41,814 nt of DNA from Syntrophomonas sp. UBA5314 (GTDB lineage Bacteria; Bacillota; Syntrophomonadia; Syntrophomonadales; Syntrophomonadaceae). The stretch spans positions 1 to 41,814 of the forward strand of contig DHRK01000015.1 in the NCBI GenBank assembly GCA_002410325.1, read 5' to 3'. Below are positions 26,193 through 34,471 of this stretch, piece after piece. The position numbers and the translations under genes are program-made. Within the stretch, counting starts at the first letter, position 1. Each line of letters begins with the position of its first letter. The notes beneath the pieces were generated by a model that did not search any database, was not told the DNA's origin, and saw nothing but the letters and a program-made list of their open reading frames with translations.

Positions 26193-27461
26193 CTAATCAA
26201 TGGCCAATAATGATATAATATTTTCTAATATTTCAGCCCGGCTCACGCTCAGTTGCCGGCTGTCTTTCATCTTTCGGACCGTGACGGTTTGCTTTTCCAT
26301 CTCCTCCTCGCCTATGAAAAGGACCAGGCTCGCTCCCATACGGTCGGCATGCTTCATCTGGGCTTTGGGGCTGCGCCGGTTGTAATCCTGGTCGGCCCGC
26401 AATCCCGCTCGACGCAGCTCCAGCAATAATTCAAAAGCGCTCCCTGCATAGGCCGGATCCATGGCCACCACGAAAACATCGCAGGCAGCAGCCGGAGCCG
26501 GCAGGCGGTTTTTCTGCTCCAGGATCAGCAGTATGCGCTCTATTCCCAGAGCAAAACCGATCCCCGGTATCTCGGGGCCGCCGCATTCCTTGACCAGGCC
26601 GTCATAGCGGCCTCCCCCGCCGATGGCGCTCTGAGCCCCGATTCCGGGAATATGGACTTCAAAAGCGGTTTTGGTATAATAGTCCAGCCCCCGCACCAGC
26701 CGGTCATCGTGTAAATAGCTAACCCCGGCGGAAGACAGCGCCTTTTTTACGGCCCCGTAATGTTCCTGGCATTCCAGGCACAGACTGTCCATGATCACGG
26801 GAAACCCGACGGTAGCCTCCTGGCAGCCGGCTTCCTTGCAATCTAAAACCCGCAGCGGATTTTGTTCATAGCGCTTCTGGCAGTCTTTACAGAGTTTATC
26901 CACCTGGGGAGCCAGGTGGGCGATCAGTTTTTTCCGGTAAACCTGGCGGCAGGCCGGACAGCCCACCGAGTTGAGGTGCAGTTCATACTCTGTAAGCCCC
27001 AGCCGGCTCAAAATCTCCAGCATCAAGATGATAACTTCCGCATCCAGCAAGGGGTCGGAACTGCCGAACACCTCCACCCCGAACTGGTGGAACTGCCTGT
27101 ACCTTCCGGCCTGGGGCCGGTCATAGCGAAACATGGGGCCCTGGTAATACCACTTAACCGGCATTACTCCCCCGTACAGGCGGTGTTCAATCAGGCTGCG
27201 GACGCAGGAGGCGGTTCCCTCGGGACGCAGGGTCAGGCTGCGCCGGGATTTATCTTGGAAAGAGTACATCTCCTTGGTGACGATGTCCGTAGTCTCGCCT
27301 ACGCCCCTCTGAAAAAGCTCGGTATGCTCGAAGATCGGTGTTCTTATCTCCTGAAAACCAAAAGAGGCAGCCGTCTGCCGCATGATCTGCTCTATGTACT
27401 GCCATTTTTGGGCCTCAGCGGGAAGAATGTCATAGGTGCCACGGGGGGCTTTGAGTTCCAT
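26193..27461 (-). CDS. hisS: Histidyl-tRNA synthetase
   Basis: Class II synthetase charging tRNA-His; 422 aa from ATG 27461 (MELKAPRGTYD), which has GGGAGG 7 nt upstream. A longer frame begins at a TTG that lies on the ribosome site itself. It has motif 2 around MFRYDRPQAGRYRQFHQFG, the histidine-A motif LVRGLDYYT, and the GGGGRYDGL block. The C-terminal anticodon domain spans ~325-420. It lies in the pheA-hemZ-hisS-aspS series and has no T-box of its own in the 38-bp gap after hemZ. Confidence 0.97.
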   Translation of the reverse strand: MELKAPRGTYDILPAEAQKWQYIEQIMRQTAASFGFQEIRTPIFEHTELFQRGVGETTDIVTKEMYSFQDKSRRSLTLRPEGTASCVRSLIEHRLYGGVMPVKWYYQGPMFRYDRPQAGRYRQFHQFGVEVFGSSDPLLDAEVIILMLEILSRLGLTEYELHLNSVGCPACRQVYRKKLIAHLAPQVDKLCKDCQKRYEQNPLRVLDCKEAGCQEATVGFPVIMDSLCLECQEHYGAVKKALSSAGVSYLHDDRLVRGLDYYTKTAFEVHIPGIGAQSAIGGGGRYDGLVKECGGPEIPGIGFALGIERILLILEQKNRLPAPAAACDVFVVAMDPAYAGSAFELLLELRRAGLRADQDYNRRSPKAQMKHADRMGASLVLFIGEEEMEKQTVTVRKMKDSRQLSVSRAEILENIISLLAID

Positions 27462-27499
27462 TACCACGCCTCCCAAACCAAGTTATTCCTTGGATAATT

Positions 27500-28984
27500 C
27501 TAATGTAAGGCCCTAAGCTTGTCAACTTTGGCGGCGATCAGGCGCTGAATGGAAGCGCAGTAGCTGGACGGGTTTTTGGGATTATAAAATGAGGCCAGAC
27601 TCCCGTCCTTCCAGTTAAAAAACTTGCTTCCCGCCCCGCCGCCAAGTCCAAGCAGGGTCTGACATTCTTCCATGATCCTAATGTTATAGACGCTAAAAAA
27701 ACCGGGCAGGGAATAGCCAATGTTCTCCAGGCTGGCTTTTATATACTTTTGCCGGTAAAGATAGTAGGGCTGATACCCGGCTTTTTTAAACAATTCGGCC
27801 ATCAGATCGACGGATCTATGCACCTCCTCTTCCTTTTCCCCCAGCCTGGACAGACCTTCCATCCGGGCCAGGGTTGATCCTCTTTTAACCGCCAGAGTAT
27901 GGACGGTCAGGTTTTCTGGTTTGAGCCTGAGAATTTCCTCTGCTGTGTGTCGGTTGTCCTCCAGGCCTTCTCCGGGAAGGCCTATGATGAGATCCATATT
28001 AATGGTTTTAATGCCCGCCTTACGGGCCCATTCCAGTGACTGCACCACTCCTTTCAAATCGTGGTTTCTACCAATTGCATGCAGGGTAGTTTCATTCATG
28101 GTTTGAGGATTGATGCACACCCGCTCCACACCCGCCTGTTTCAACAAAACCAGCTTTTCGGGAGTAAGAGTGTCGGGTCTGCCCGCCTCTACCGTGATTT
28201 CTTCGGTTCCGGGGCCGATAAAAAGCCGGTGCAGGCGTTCGAAGAGATCGGCCAGATCACCATAAGAAAGCACGGTAGGGGTGCCTCCGCCCAGGTATAT
28301 GGACTGGACCCAGAAGCCCAGGTCTTTTAATACCGCCGCCATATGCTCCATCTCACAATACAGAGCGGCTAGAAATGGTTTGATATCCTGCTCGTAATCC
28401 CTGAGAATCCCCCCGGGAAAAGAGCAATAGTAGCAGCGGCTGGGGCAATAAGGAATTCCCACGTAAAGGGCCAGAGCCCGGGGCTCCAAGCGGCTGGAAG
28501 CCACTGCCGGCCGGTTATGGGAGGCCACTTCCGTCAGCAGCCTGGCTTTGGCAGCGTTTACCCTGAAATCGGCGCCCAGGCTTTCTAAAACCCTTTCCTG
28601 GTCCAGCCCCTGATCCAGTAAACGGTGCACCAGCTTCACCGGGCGCATTCCGGTCAGAATGCCGTAAGAATTAAGCTCCTTATCCTGTCCGGCCGCCAGC
28701 AGATCATAGATAAAACGCCTGGTGAGGCGGCTCAACTGGCGGCGGCTTTCCTCCCCGGCTTCTGGCTGGGGATAGCTATCCTCCCTGGCTATATCCACTT
28801 CCGGTCCTTTAATTGAGCCGCGCAAATAAACGCTATTCCCCTTTATGAAGCGTTCCAAGAAAATCTCTAGTTCTCCCCGCTCATCATCGCCGCGCAGCAA
28901 TTCCTGGCCCGGATAAGCCATGCGGACCAGTTCGTGGATGTTGTCATAAAGCTCTTCAGGATGCAGTTGGAGTTTGATCGCCAA
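27500..28984 (-). CDS. hemZ: HemZ, coproporphyrinogen III dehydrogenase-like radical SAM protein
   Basis: Oxygen-independent coproporphyrinogen III oxidase family, haem pathway; 494 aa. The radical SAM cluster motif CPSRCYYC (Cys ~180, 184, 187) sits after a ~160-residue N-terminal extension, which is the HemZ rather than HemN layout. The GGGTPTVL motif follows. TTG start at 28984 preceded by AGGGGGG with 6 nt spacing. Some HemN-like proteins are haem chaperones and not oxidases, and the sequence does not settle which. Located between pheA and hisS. Confidence 0.88.
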   Translation of the reverse strand: MAIKLQLHPEELYDNIHELVRMAYPGQELLRGDDERGELEIFLERFIKGNSVYLRGSIKGPEVDIAREDSYPQPEAGEESRRQLSRLTRRFIYDLLAAGQDKELNSYGILTGMRPVKLVHRLLDQGLDQERVLESLGADFRVNAAKARLLTEVASHNRPAVASSRLEPRALALYVGIPYCPSRCYYCSFPGGILRDYEQDIKPFLAALYCEMEHMAAVLKDLGFWVQSIYLGGGTPTVLSYGDLADLFERLHRLFIGPGTEEITVEAGRPDTLTPEKLVLLKQAGVERVCINPQTMNETTLHAIGRNHDLKGVVQSLEWARKAGIKTINMDLIIGLPGEGLEDNRHTAEEILRLKPENLTVHTLAVKRGSTLARMEGLSRLGEKEEEVHRSVDLMAELFKKAGYQPYYLYRQKYIKASLENIGYSLPGFFSVYNIRIMEECQTLLGLGGGAGSKFFNWKDGSLASFYNPKNPSSYCASIQRLIAAKVDKLRALH

Positions 28985-29008
28985 TTATTTCCCCCCCTAA
29001 TGGCACGC

Positions 29009-29836
29009 TTACTGGATGCCGGTTAAATGATGCCCCGCCGGGTAGGAACCCAGGTATTTAAGATTGCTGCAGTAAAGGCACAACTCACCCAGCAATTCCT
29101 TGATTTCGCCCTCTTGCCCGGAAGTGGCCACTTCAATATAGAACCAGTAGCGGCCCTTTTGATAACGGCTGGGCCTGGACTCTATCTTGCTCATATTAAT
29201 GCCGCGCTCGGCTAAAACCGCCAGAGTCCGGTATAAGGCCCCCGGCTGGTCGGGCAGGGTAAAGATCAAGCTTGATTTTTTCCCCCGGGAGACCTTCCCC
29301 GGAGCGCTTATATGAATAAAACGGGTAATATTATCCTTGCCTGAAATATCGGGGCATAGTATTTCCAAGCCATAAATCCGGGCGGCTTGCGCATGAGCTA
29401 TGGCGGCCGCCTTGCGGTTTTCGGAAGCCAACAGCTGGGCCGCCCGGGTAGTACTGGCCACAATCTCCGTCCTAACCCGGGGAAGATGCTCCTGGATGAA
29501 CTCCTCGCACTGTACCAGGGCGGCTGGTTGAGAGATAAGCAGTTCTATTTCATCCAGGGCATAAGGGTGGCAGGAAAGCAAGTGCTGCCGCACCGGAATA
29601 CTTATCTCCCCGGCAATCAGTACGTCGTTTCGCGACAGGCCTTCCATGGTGGGTTCGATGGACCCGGCCCGGGAATTGTCGATGGGAACCAGGGCGCCTT
29701 CCACTTCCCCTTTCTCGACCATCCCAAACAGCTGGGGTATGTTGCCGGCTTCCTGCAGCTGAACGCCTCCACCCCAATAGCGTATAGCGGCTTCTTCGCT
29801 GAAGGTCCCCCGGGGTCCTAAAATGCCATAGCTCAC
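29009..29836 (-). CDS. pheA: Prephenate dehydratase
   Basis: Converts prephenate to phenylpyruvate in phenylalanine synthesis; 275 aa. The PDT domain (~1-180) contains GPRGTFSEEAA, a DNSRAGSI-type substrate motif and the catalytic DNITRF motif. The C-terminal ACT domain (~190-265) has DQPGALYRTL and the ESRP motif that binds phenylalanine for feedback inhibition. GTG start overlaps the aroF TAG by one base (TAGTG), so translation is coupled. The upstream T-box reads a Phe codon, consistent with this pathway. Confidence 0.96.
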   Translation of the reverse strand: MSYGILGPRGTFSEEAAIRYWGGGVQLQEAGNIPQLFGMVEKGEVEGALVPIDNSRAGSIEPTMEGLSRNDVLIAGEISIPVRQHLLSCHPYALDEIELLISQPAALVQCEEFIQEHLPRVRTEIVASTTRAAQLLASENRKAAAIAHAQAARIYGLEILCPDISGKDNITRFIHISAPGKVSRGKKSSLIFTLPDQPGALYRTLAVLAERGINMSKIESRPSRYQKGRYWFYIEVATSGQEGEIKELLGELCLYCSNLKYLGSYPAGHHLTGIQ

Positions 29837-30678
29837 TAGCGAACCCTCCTTCCCATAACCCTGGTCAGGCCTTCGATCTGGCGCATCATCTGGCTGAATT
29901 CGGCGGGAAGCAGCGATTGTTCTCCATCGGAAAGCGCCTTTTCCGGGCAGGGATGCACTTCGATCATCAACCCGTCCGCTCCGGCTGCCACCGCCGCCCG
30001 GGCCATGGGAGCCACCAAACCCCGCACCCCGGTCCCGTGGCTGGGATCAACCATAACCGGCAGGTGGGAAAGGCTTTTAACCAGGGCCACCGCGGAAAGG
30101 TCCAGGGTGTTGCGGGTCCACGGCTCACTGGATCGTACTCCCCGTTCGCACAAGATGACCTCGGGATTACCGGCCGCCAGTATATATTCGGCGGCCATCA
30201 GCCATTCTTCAATGGTCGCCGCCATGCCCCGTTTTAAAATCACCGGCTTGCCGATTCGCCCCAGCTTTCGCAGCAGGGAAAAGTTCTGCATATTGCGGGC
30301 GCCAACCTGCACTATATCGACATGCTCTACCAGGAGCCCGATGTCTTCACTATCCATCAGCTCGCTGACCACCGGCATGTTCATTTCCTCCCCTACCCGG
30401 GCCAGAATCTTCAGTCCCTTTTCGCCCAGGCCCTGGAAGCTGTATGGTGAGGTTCGGGGCTTGAAAGCTCCTCCCCTCAACATCATGGCTCCAGCGGCTC
30501 TTACCTTAAAAGCGGTTTCTCTCAAAATATCTTCACTTTCGACGGCGCAGGGGCCGGCAATCACTACGACTTGCTCTGAACCCAACACGTACGAACCGAC
30601 TTCGATTCTGGTGTCTTCCGGCTGGTTTTTCCTGGTAACCAGCATTTCTTTACTTTGCAGGGCTTGTAAAGCACTCAC
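29836..30678 (-). CDS. aroF: 3-deoxy-7-phosphoheptulonate (DAHP) synthase
   Basis: First enzyme of the shikimate pathway, condensing PEP and erythrose 4-phosphate. About 280 aa, of the type I-beta (KDO8P synthase-like) form without a fused ACT or chorismate mutase domain. It shows VVVIAGPCAVESED, FKPRTSPYSFQGLG, and the metal and substrate motif VDPSHGTG. An earlier GTG at 30687 lies on the AGGAGG ribosome site itself, so I start at GTG 30678, 8 nt after that site. It is the first gene downstream of the tandem T-box. Confidence 0.95.
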   Translation of the reverse strand: MSALQALQSKEMLVTRKNQPEDTRIEVGSYVLGSEQVVVIAGPCAVESEDILRETAFKVRAAGAMMLRGGAFKPRTSPYSFQGLGEKGLKILARVGEEMNMPVVSELMDSEDIGLLVEHVDIVQVGARNMQNFSLLRKLGRIGKPVILKRGMAATIEEWLMAAEYILAAGNPEVILCERGVRSSEPWTRNTLDLSAVALVKSLSHLPVMVDPSHGTGVRGLVAPMARAAVAAGADGLMIEVHPCPEKALSDGEQSLLPAEFSQMMRQIEGLTRVMGRRVR

Positions 30679-30698
30679 CTTTAACACCTCCTAAAAAT

Positions 30699-30729
30699 CA
30701 AAAAACTCCCGTCCCTGTAGGGACGAGAG
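30699..30729 (-). terminator. T-box terminator 2 (proximal to aroF)
   Basis: Stem CTCTCGTCCC paired with GGGACGGGAG around a 4-nt loop, then TTTTTTG. The 5' arm overlaps the region that would pair in the second antiterminator, as expected for a T-box switch. Confidence 0.85.
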
Positions 30730-30805
30730 GTCATAGACATCCCGCGGTACCACCCTGATTGCATCAAGCCAGCTCACTTAGAATACGGGATCAAACCGTC
30801 CTCAA

Positions 30806-30840
30806 TATAAAAAGCCTCTCATCCATATGGGACGAGAAGC
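30806..30840 (-). terminator. T-box terminator 1 (distal)
   Basis: Stem GCTTCTCGTCC paired with GGATGAGAGGC (one G-U, one mismatch), then TTTTTATA. Its sequence resembles terminator 2, consistent with duplication. Confidence 0.82.
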
Positions 30841-31096
30841 TTAACACTCCCGCGGTACCACCCATTTTGCCGAAAGGCCCGCTTATATTAGAATACAGGT
30901 TAATCCGATATCCCCTCCCCTGTAACGGTGGGAGCTCCGCCACGACCTACTTGCGAATGTTTCAGCCGGGTGCTCCGAAGTGAACTTCACCGCGCTTCCT
31001 GTGTAGAGATGCTTACAGCCCGTGGCAACTCCTCTCTGAACCATTCCCCGCGGCTACTTTACTTCTTCATCGCCTGTGATGATATGAACATAGGTT

Positions 31097-31126
31097 ATTA
31101 TATCATGCTATTCGGGAGGCTGTAAA
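31097..31126 (-). promoter_or_regulatory. Strong sigma-A promoter of the aroF-pheA operon
   Basis: Minus strand TTTACA, 18-bp spacer, TATAAT. The predicted transcript begins near 31090, just before T-box Stem I. It lies directly behind the end of the hydrolase gene at 31138. Confidence 0.75.
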
Positions 31127-31137
31127 GTTAAGCTTTA

Positions 31138-31764
31138 TTAAAATCTCAAAAAAGGATTGTTTTTTCGTTCGAAACCTACTGTGGTTTCGGGACCGTGCCC
31201 CGGATAGCATACCACCTTGTCATCGTAGCACAGAATTCGATCGCGGATGTTCTCAATCAACTGTTTGTAAGAGCCTCCCGGAAAGTCGGTCCTTCCGATC
31301 GAGCCATAGAAGAGCGTATCTCCCACAAACATGATGTCCCCGGTTTTCAGGCAGATTCCTCCCGGACTGTGCCCCGGAGTATGGATAACTTCCAACTCTA
31401 CCGTATTGCCTATCTTTATGATGTCGCCGTCTTTGAGGAACTGATCGGCCGGAGGGCTGGTGACTTTGCTGCCCATGAGAAAAGAAAAATTGGAGACAGA
31501 GTTGACCAGCATTTTAGAGTCGGCTTCATGGATCAGTATTTTAGCCCCGGTGGCGTCTTTTATGGCTCGATTGGCTCCAATATGATCGATATGACCGTGG
31601 GTGTTGATGATGTAAACGGCTTTGAGTTCATCGTCCTCCAACAATTTCAGTATGGCGCGGGGATTTCCACCCGGATCGATGACCGCCACCTCGCGGGTTT
31701 CCTCACATCCTACTATGTAGCAGTTGACCGCCATCGCACTGATTTCCAGACCTTTTAGGATCAC
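31138..31764 (-). CDS. Metallo-beta-lactamase-fold hydrolase (glyoxalase II-like)
   Basis: A 208-aa single-domain hydrolase. It has the metal-binding HxHxDH motif THGHIDHIG (~55-63), a second metal His in TPGHSPGG (~129-136), a bridging Asp in FVGDTLF, and a final His in CYPGHGPET near the C-terminus. The family includes glyoxalase II and related thioesterases; the substrate cannot be told from sequence. GTG start with GGAGG upstream. It is the last gene of the recJ-relA-dtd series, about 70 bp after dtd. Confidence 0.88.
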   Translation of the reverse strand: MILKGLEISAMAVNCYIVGCEETREVAVIDPGGNPRAILKLLEDDELKAVYIINTHGHIDHIGANRAIKDATGAKILIHEADSKMLVNSVSNFSFLMGSKVTSPPADQFLKDGDIIKIGNTVELEVIHTPGHSPGGICLKTGDIMFVGDTLFYGSIGRTDFPGGSYKQLIENIRDRILCYDDKVVCYPGHGPETTVGFERKNNPFLRF

Positions 31765-31833
31765 TTCGACAACCTCCTCACAAATATTCCTGATTACGCT
31801 GCCTGAAAACGACTAAAGCACCAGCTTAAAGTG

Positions 31834-32283
31834 CTAAAAAAGCCTTTCACTGTCCAGAAGAATGGTACAGGGCCCGTCATTGTCTATACTGACTTTCATT
31901 TCCGCTCCAAAAACGCCGGTCTTGACAGCCACTCCCAGCCCCTGTAAGTATTCTACGCAATAATTGAAGATTGGCAACGCTTTTTCTGGCCATTCGGCCT
32001 CGATAAAGCTGGGTCGGCGTCCTTTTCGGGCATCACCGTACAGAGTAAACTGGCTGACCAGCAAAATCTCTCCGCCCGCCTCCAGCAAAGAGCGGTTCAT
32101 CTTGCCTGCCTCATCTTCAAAAATCCTCAAATTGGCCAGCTTATCCATCATATAAGCCCCGTCTTTTTCGGTATCGCCTTTCTTGATACCCAGCAATACC
32201 GTTAAACCGGAGCCAATGCCGGCTTTGATTTCGCCCCCCACCGCCAGTTCCGCCCGGCTGCTGCGCTGTACTACCGCCCTCAT
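31834..32283 (-). CDS. dtd: D-aminoacyl-tRNA deacylase
   Basis: Removes D-amino acids wrongly attached to tRNA; 149 aa, full family length. The catalytic motifs are present: SQFTLYGD (~77-84) and the Gly-Pro cross-subunit motif NDGPCTILLDS (~134-144). ATG start overlaps the relA stop by 4 bp (ATGA). The pair relA-dtd is a common Firmicutes arrangement. Confidence 0.97.
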   Translation of the reverse strand: MRAVVQRSSRAELAVGGEIKAGIGSGLTVLLGIKKGDTEKDGAYMMDKLANLRIFEDEAGKMNRSLLEAGGEILLVSQFTLYGDARKGRRPSFIEAEWPEKALPIFNYCVEYLQGLGVAVKTGVFGAEMKVSIDNDGPCTILLDSERLF

Positions 32284-34466
32284 ACTAATTCTCCCTTGGC
32301 CTCTCCCGGCAGTACGCGCCGAACTTCAATCACGTCTTTAACCTTTTGAATGCGGTGGATTACCGCCTGGAGGCGTCCCAAATCATTGATCTCCAATTTA
32401 AAATTCATCAGGGCCAGATTATTCTTGGTAGCCCGGGAATATACCGAATTTATCTGTACCCTGGCATCGGCAATCTCATTCAGCACGTCGGTAGTCAAAC
32501 GGGGCCGGTCAAAGGCGCTGACTTCCAACTCCACATTGTACACTCCTGATGCATCGGCCCATTCAACTTCCAAAACCCGCTCCTTTTCCATCCGCAGATA
32601 ATGCAGCATATTGGGGCAGTCTCTGCGATGCACTGATACTCCGCGCCCCCTGGTGATATATCCCAAAACGTCGTCTCCCGGCAAAGGGTTGCAGCAGCGG
32701 GCCAGGCGAATGGCCACATCATCCACCCCGCGAACCCGAAGGGCGGTGGTTTCTTTAGACCGGGGCAGAGCGGAGGGCGGAGTCAGGGGAACTTTGAACA
32801 TATCCTCCACCGGCGCCTGCTGGAAAAACAGTTCTTTCTGCTTGTTGATGACCTGGGTGGCGGTAATTGCCCCGTCGCCCACCGCTGCCAAAAGATCGTC
32901 GACCGTGAGGTGACTGAAGCGTTTGGCCACTTCCAGCAGCCGGTCCTCTTTGAAAAACTCCTTGGTGGAAAGGCTCTTCTTTTTCAATTCCCGCTCCAGC
33001 AGGTCGTGGCCCTTGACCAGGTTCATCTGGCGTTTTTCACGGTTAAACCACTGTCGGATCTTGCTTTTGGCGGAAGAGGTTTTGACGAAATCCATCCAGC
33101 CAAAGGTAGGGCCGGGCGAGTTTTTGGAGGTCATTATTTCAACGATGTCACCGTTCTCCAGCGGGTAGTCCAGGGGCACTATCCGGCCGTTCACCTTGGC
33201 CCCCGAGCACTTGTGCCCCACCTCGGTATGCACCCGGTAGGCGAAGTCCACCGGGCAGGCCCCTTTGGGCAGCTCGATAACCGCTCCCTTGGGGGTGAAC
33301 ACGAACACCGTGTCGTCAAAAAGGTCTATTTTAAGGGATTCCATAAATTCACGGGTATCCTTGATCTCCTGCTGCCATTCCAGAATCTGCCGGAGCCAGG
33401 ATAATTTCTCATCAAACTTGCGATCTTTAGGATTTACCCCTTCTTTGTAGCGCCAGTGGGCGGCGATGCCGGAATCGGCAATACGGTGCATTTCAAAGGT
33501 TCGAATCTGAACTTCAAAAGGCTCTCCGCCCTTTCCGATCAAGGTGGTGTGCAGGGACTGATACATGTTGGGCTTGGGAGTGGCTATGTAGTCTTTAAAA
33601 CGCCCCGGTAGCGGCTTCCACATGGTGTGGATGATGCCCAAAACCCCGTAGCATTCACGGACGTCGTTGACCAGCACCCGGATGGCGATCTTGTCGTATA
33701 TTTCATCGATGTCTTTGTTCTGTTTGATCATTTTTTTATAAATACTGTAGATGTTCTTGGGGCGCCCTTCTATATCGGCCTCAATTCCTATCTGCCGCAG
33801 CCCGTTTCTTATCTGCTCGATCAGATCGTGGACATAGTCTTCCCTTTCCCGGCGCTTGGCTTTGAGCCGCCGGGCTATCTCATAGTACATTTCCGGATCC
33901 AGATAGGCAAAAGCCAGGTCCTCCAGCTCCCATTTGAATCTAAAAATCCCCAGGCGATGAGCCAGGGGAGCAAATATTTCCATAGTCTCCCGGGCTATTT
34001 CTTTTTGTTTGCGTTCGGGCTGAAAATTGAGGGTGCGCATGTTGTGGAGGCGGTCGGCCAGTTTTATAAGTATAACCCGGATGTCTTTGGCCATAGCCAG
34101 AAACATCTTTCTCAGGTTTTCCGCCTGGGCCTCTTCCCGGGATTTAAAGTCGATGCGGCTCAGCTTGGTTACGCCGTCTACCAGGCCGGCGATCTCTTCC
34201 CCGAATTCACCCAGTATGTTAGTATAGCTGGCATCGGTATCCTCAACCACATCATGCAGCAGGGCCGCGCATATGGAAGGTACGTCCATCTCTATCTCGG
34301 TCAGAATCAGAGCAACTTCTACCGGATGTATTATGTAAGGCTCGCCAGAAAACCGTTTCTGGCCGGTATGAGCCTCCAGCGCGTATTCATAAGCGCGGGT
34401 AATCAAGCCGGCATCAGCTGTAGGATCGTATTTTTTTATCCTATCAATAATCGTCTGTGGGCTCAT
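32280..34466 (-). CDS. relA: Bifunctional (p)ppGpp synthetase/hydrolase RelA/SpoT (Rel)
   Basis: Stringent-response enzyme of 728 aa. Domains in order: an HD hydrolase (~25-180) with intact His-Asp (LLHDVVEDT, near 70-78), the synthetase (~235-345, with the FKDYIATPKPNMYQSLHTT motif), TGS (~390-455), a helical and Cys-containing region with CCNPLPGDD, and a C-terminal ACT/RRM domain (~650-725). Both active sites look intact, so it is predicted to be bifunctional. ATG start with a weak GGTGAT site, 5 bp after recJ, so it may depend on coupling. Confidence 0.97.
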   Translation of the reverse strand: MSPQTIIDRIKKYDPTADAGLITRAYEYALEAHTGQKRFSGEPYIIHPVEVALILTEIEMDVPSICAALLHDVVEDTDASYTNILGEFGEEIAGLVDGVTKLSRIDFKSREEAQAENLRKMFLAMAKDIRVILIKLADRLHNMRTLNFQPERKQKEIARETMEIFAPLAHRLGIFRFKWELEDLAFAYLDPEMYYEIARRLKAKRREREDYVHDLIEQIRNGLRQIGIEADIEGRPKNIYSIYKKMIKQNKDIDEIYDKIAIRVLVNDVRECYGVLGIIHTMWKPLPGRFKDYIATPKPNMYQSLHTTLIGKGGEPFEVQIRTFEMHRIADSGIAAHWRYKEGVNPKDRKFDEKLSWLRQILEWQQEIKDTREFMESLKIDLFDDTVFVFTPKGAVIELPKGACPVDFAYRVHTEVGHKCSGAKVNGRIVPLDYPLENGDIVEIMTSKNSPGPTFGWMDFVKTSSAKSKIRQWFNREKRQMNLVKGHDLLERELKKKSLSTKEFFKEDRLLEVAKRFSHLTVDDLLAAVGDGAITATQVINKQKELFFQQAPVEDMFKVPLTPPSALPRSKETTALRVRGVDDVAIRLARCCNPLPGDDVLGYITRGRGVSVHRRDCPNMLHYLRMEKERVLEVEWADASGVYNVELEVSAFDRPRLTTDVLNEIADARVQINSVYSRATKNNLALMNFKLEINDLGRLQAVIHRIQKVKDVIEVRRVLPGEAKGELV

Positions 34467-34471
34467 CTATA

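Larger units (their letters stand above)
30699..31090 (-). promoter_or_regulatory. T-box riboswitch (Phe specifier) with two antiterminator/terminator modules
   Basis: The leader RNA senses uncharged tRNA. Stem I: CCGCG/CGCGG helix, S-turn (AGTA opposite GAA), and a specifier loop reading TTC at 30982-30984, so tRNA-Phe. Module 1: T-box sequence at 30849-30863, then terminator 30806-30840. Module 2: an identical T-box sequence (GGTGGTACCGCGGG core) at 30741-30755, then terminator 30699-30729. Each T-box is preceded by a similar GTATTCTAA Stem III segment, which suggests duplication of the 3' half. There is no second Stem I. It ends just before the aroF ribosome site. Confidence 0.92.

Noticed and set aside
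31817..31835. AGCAC/GTGCT hairpin between dtd and the hydrolase gene
   Set aside because: Only 5 bp of stem and no T tract in the operon direction; too weak to call.
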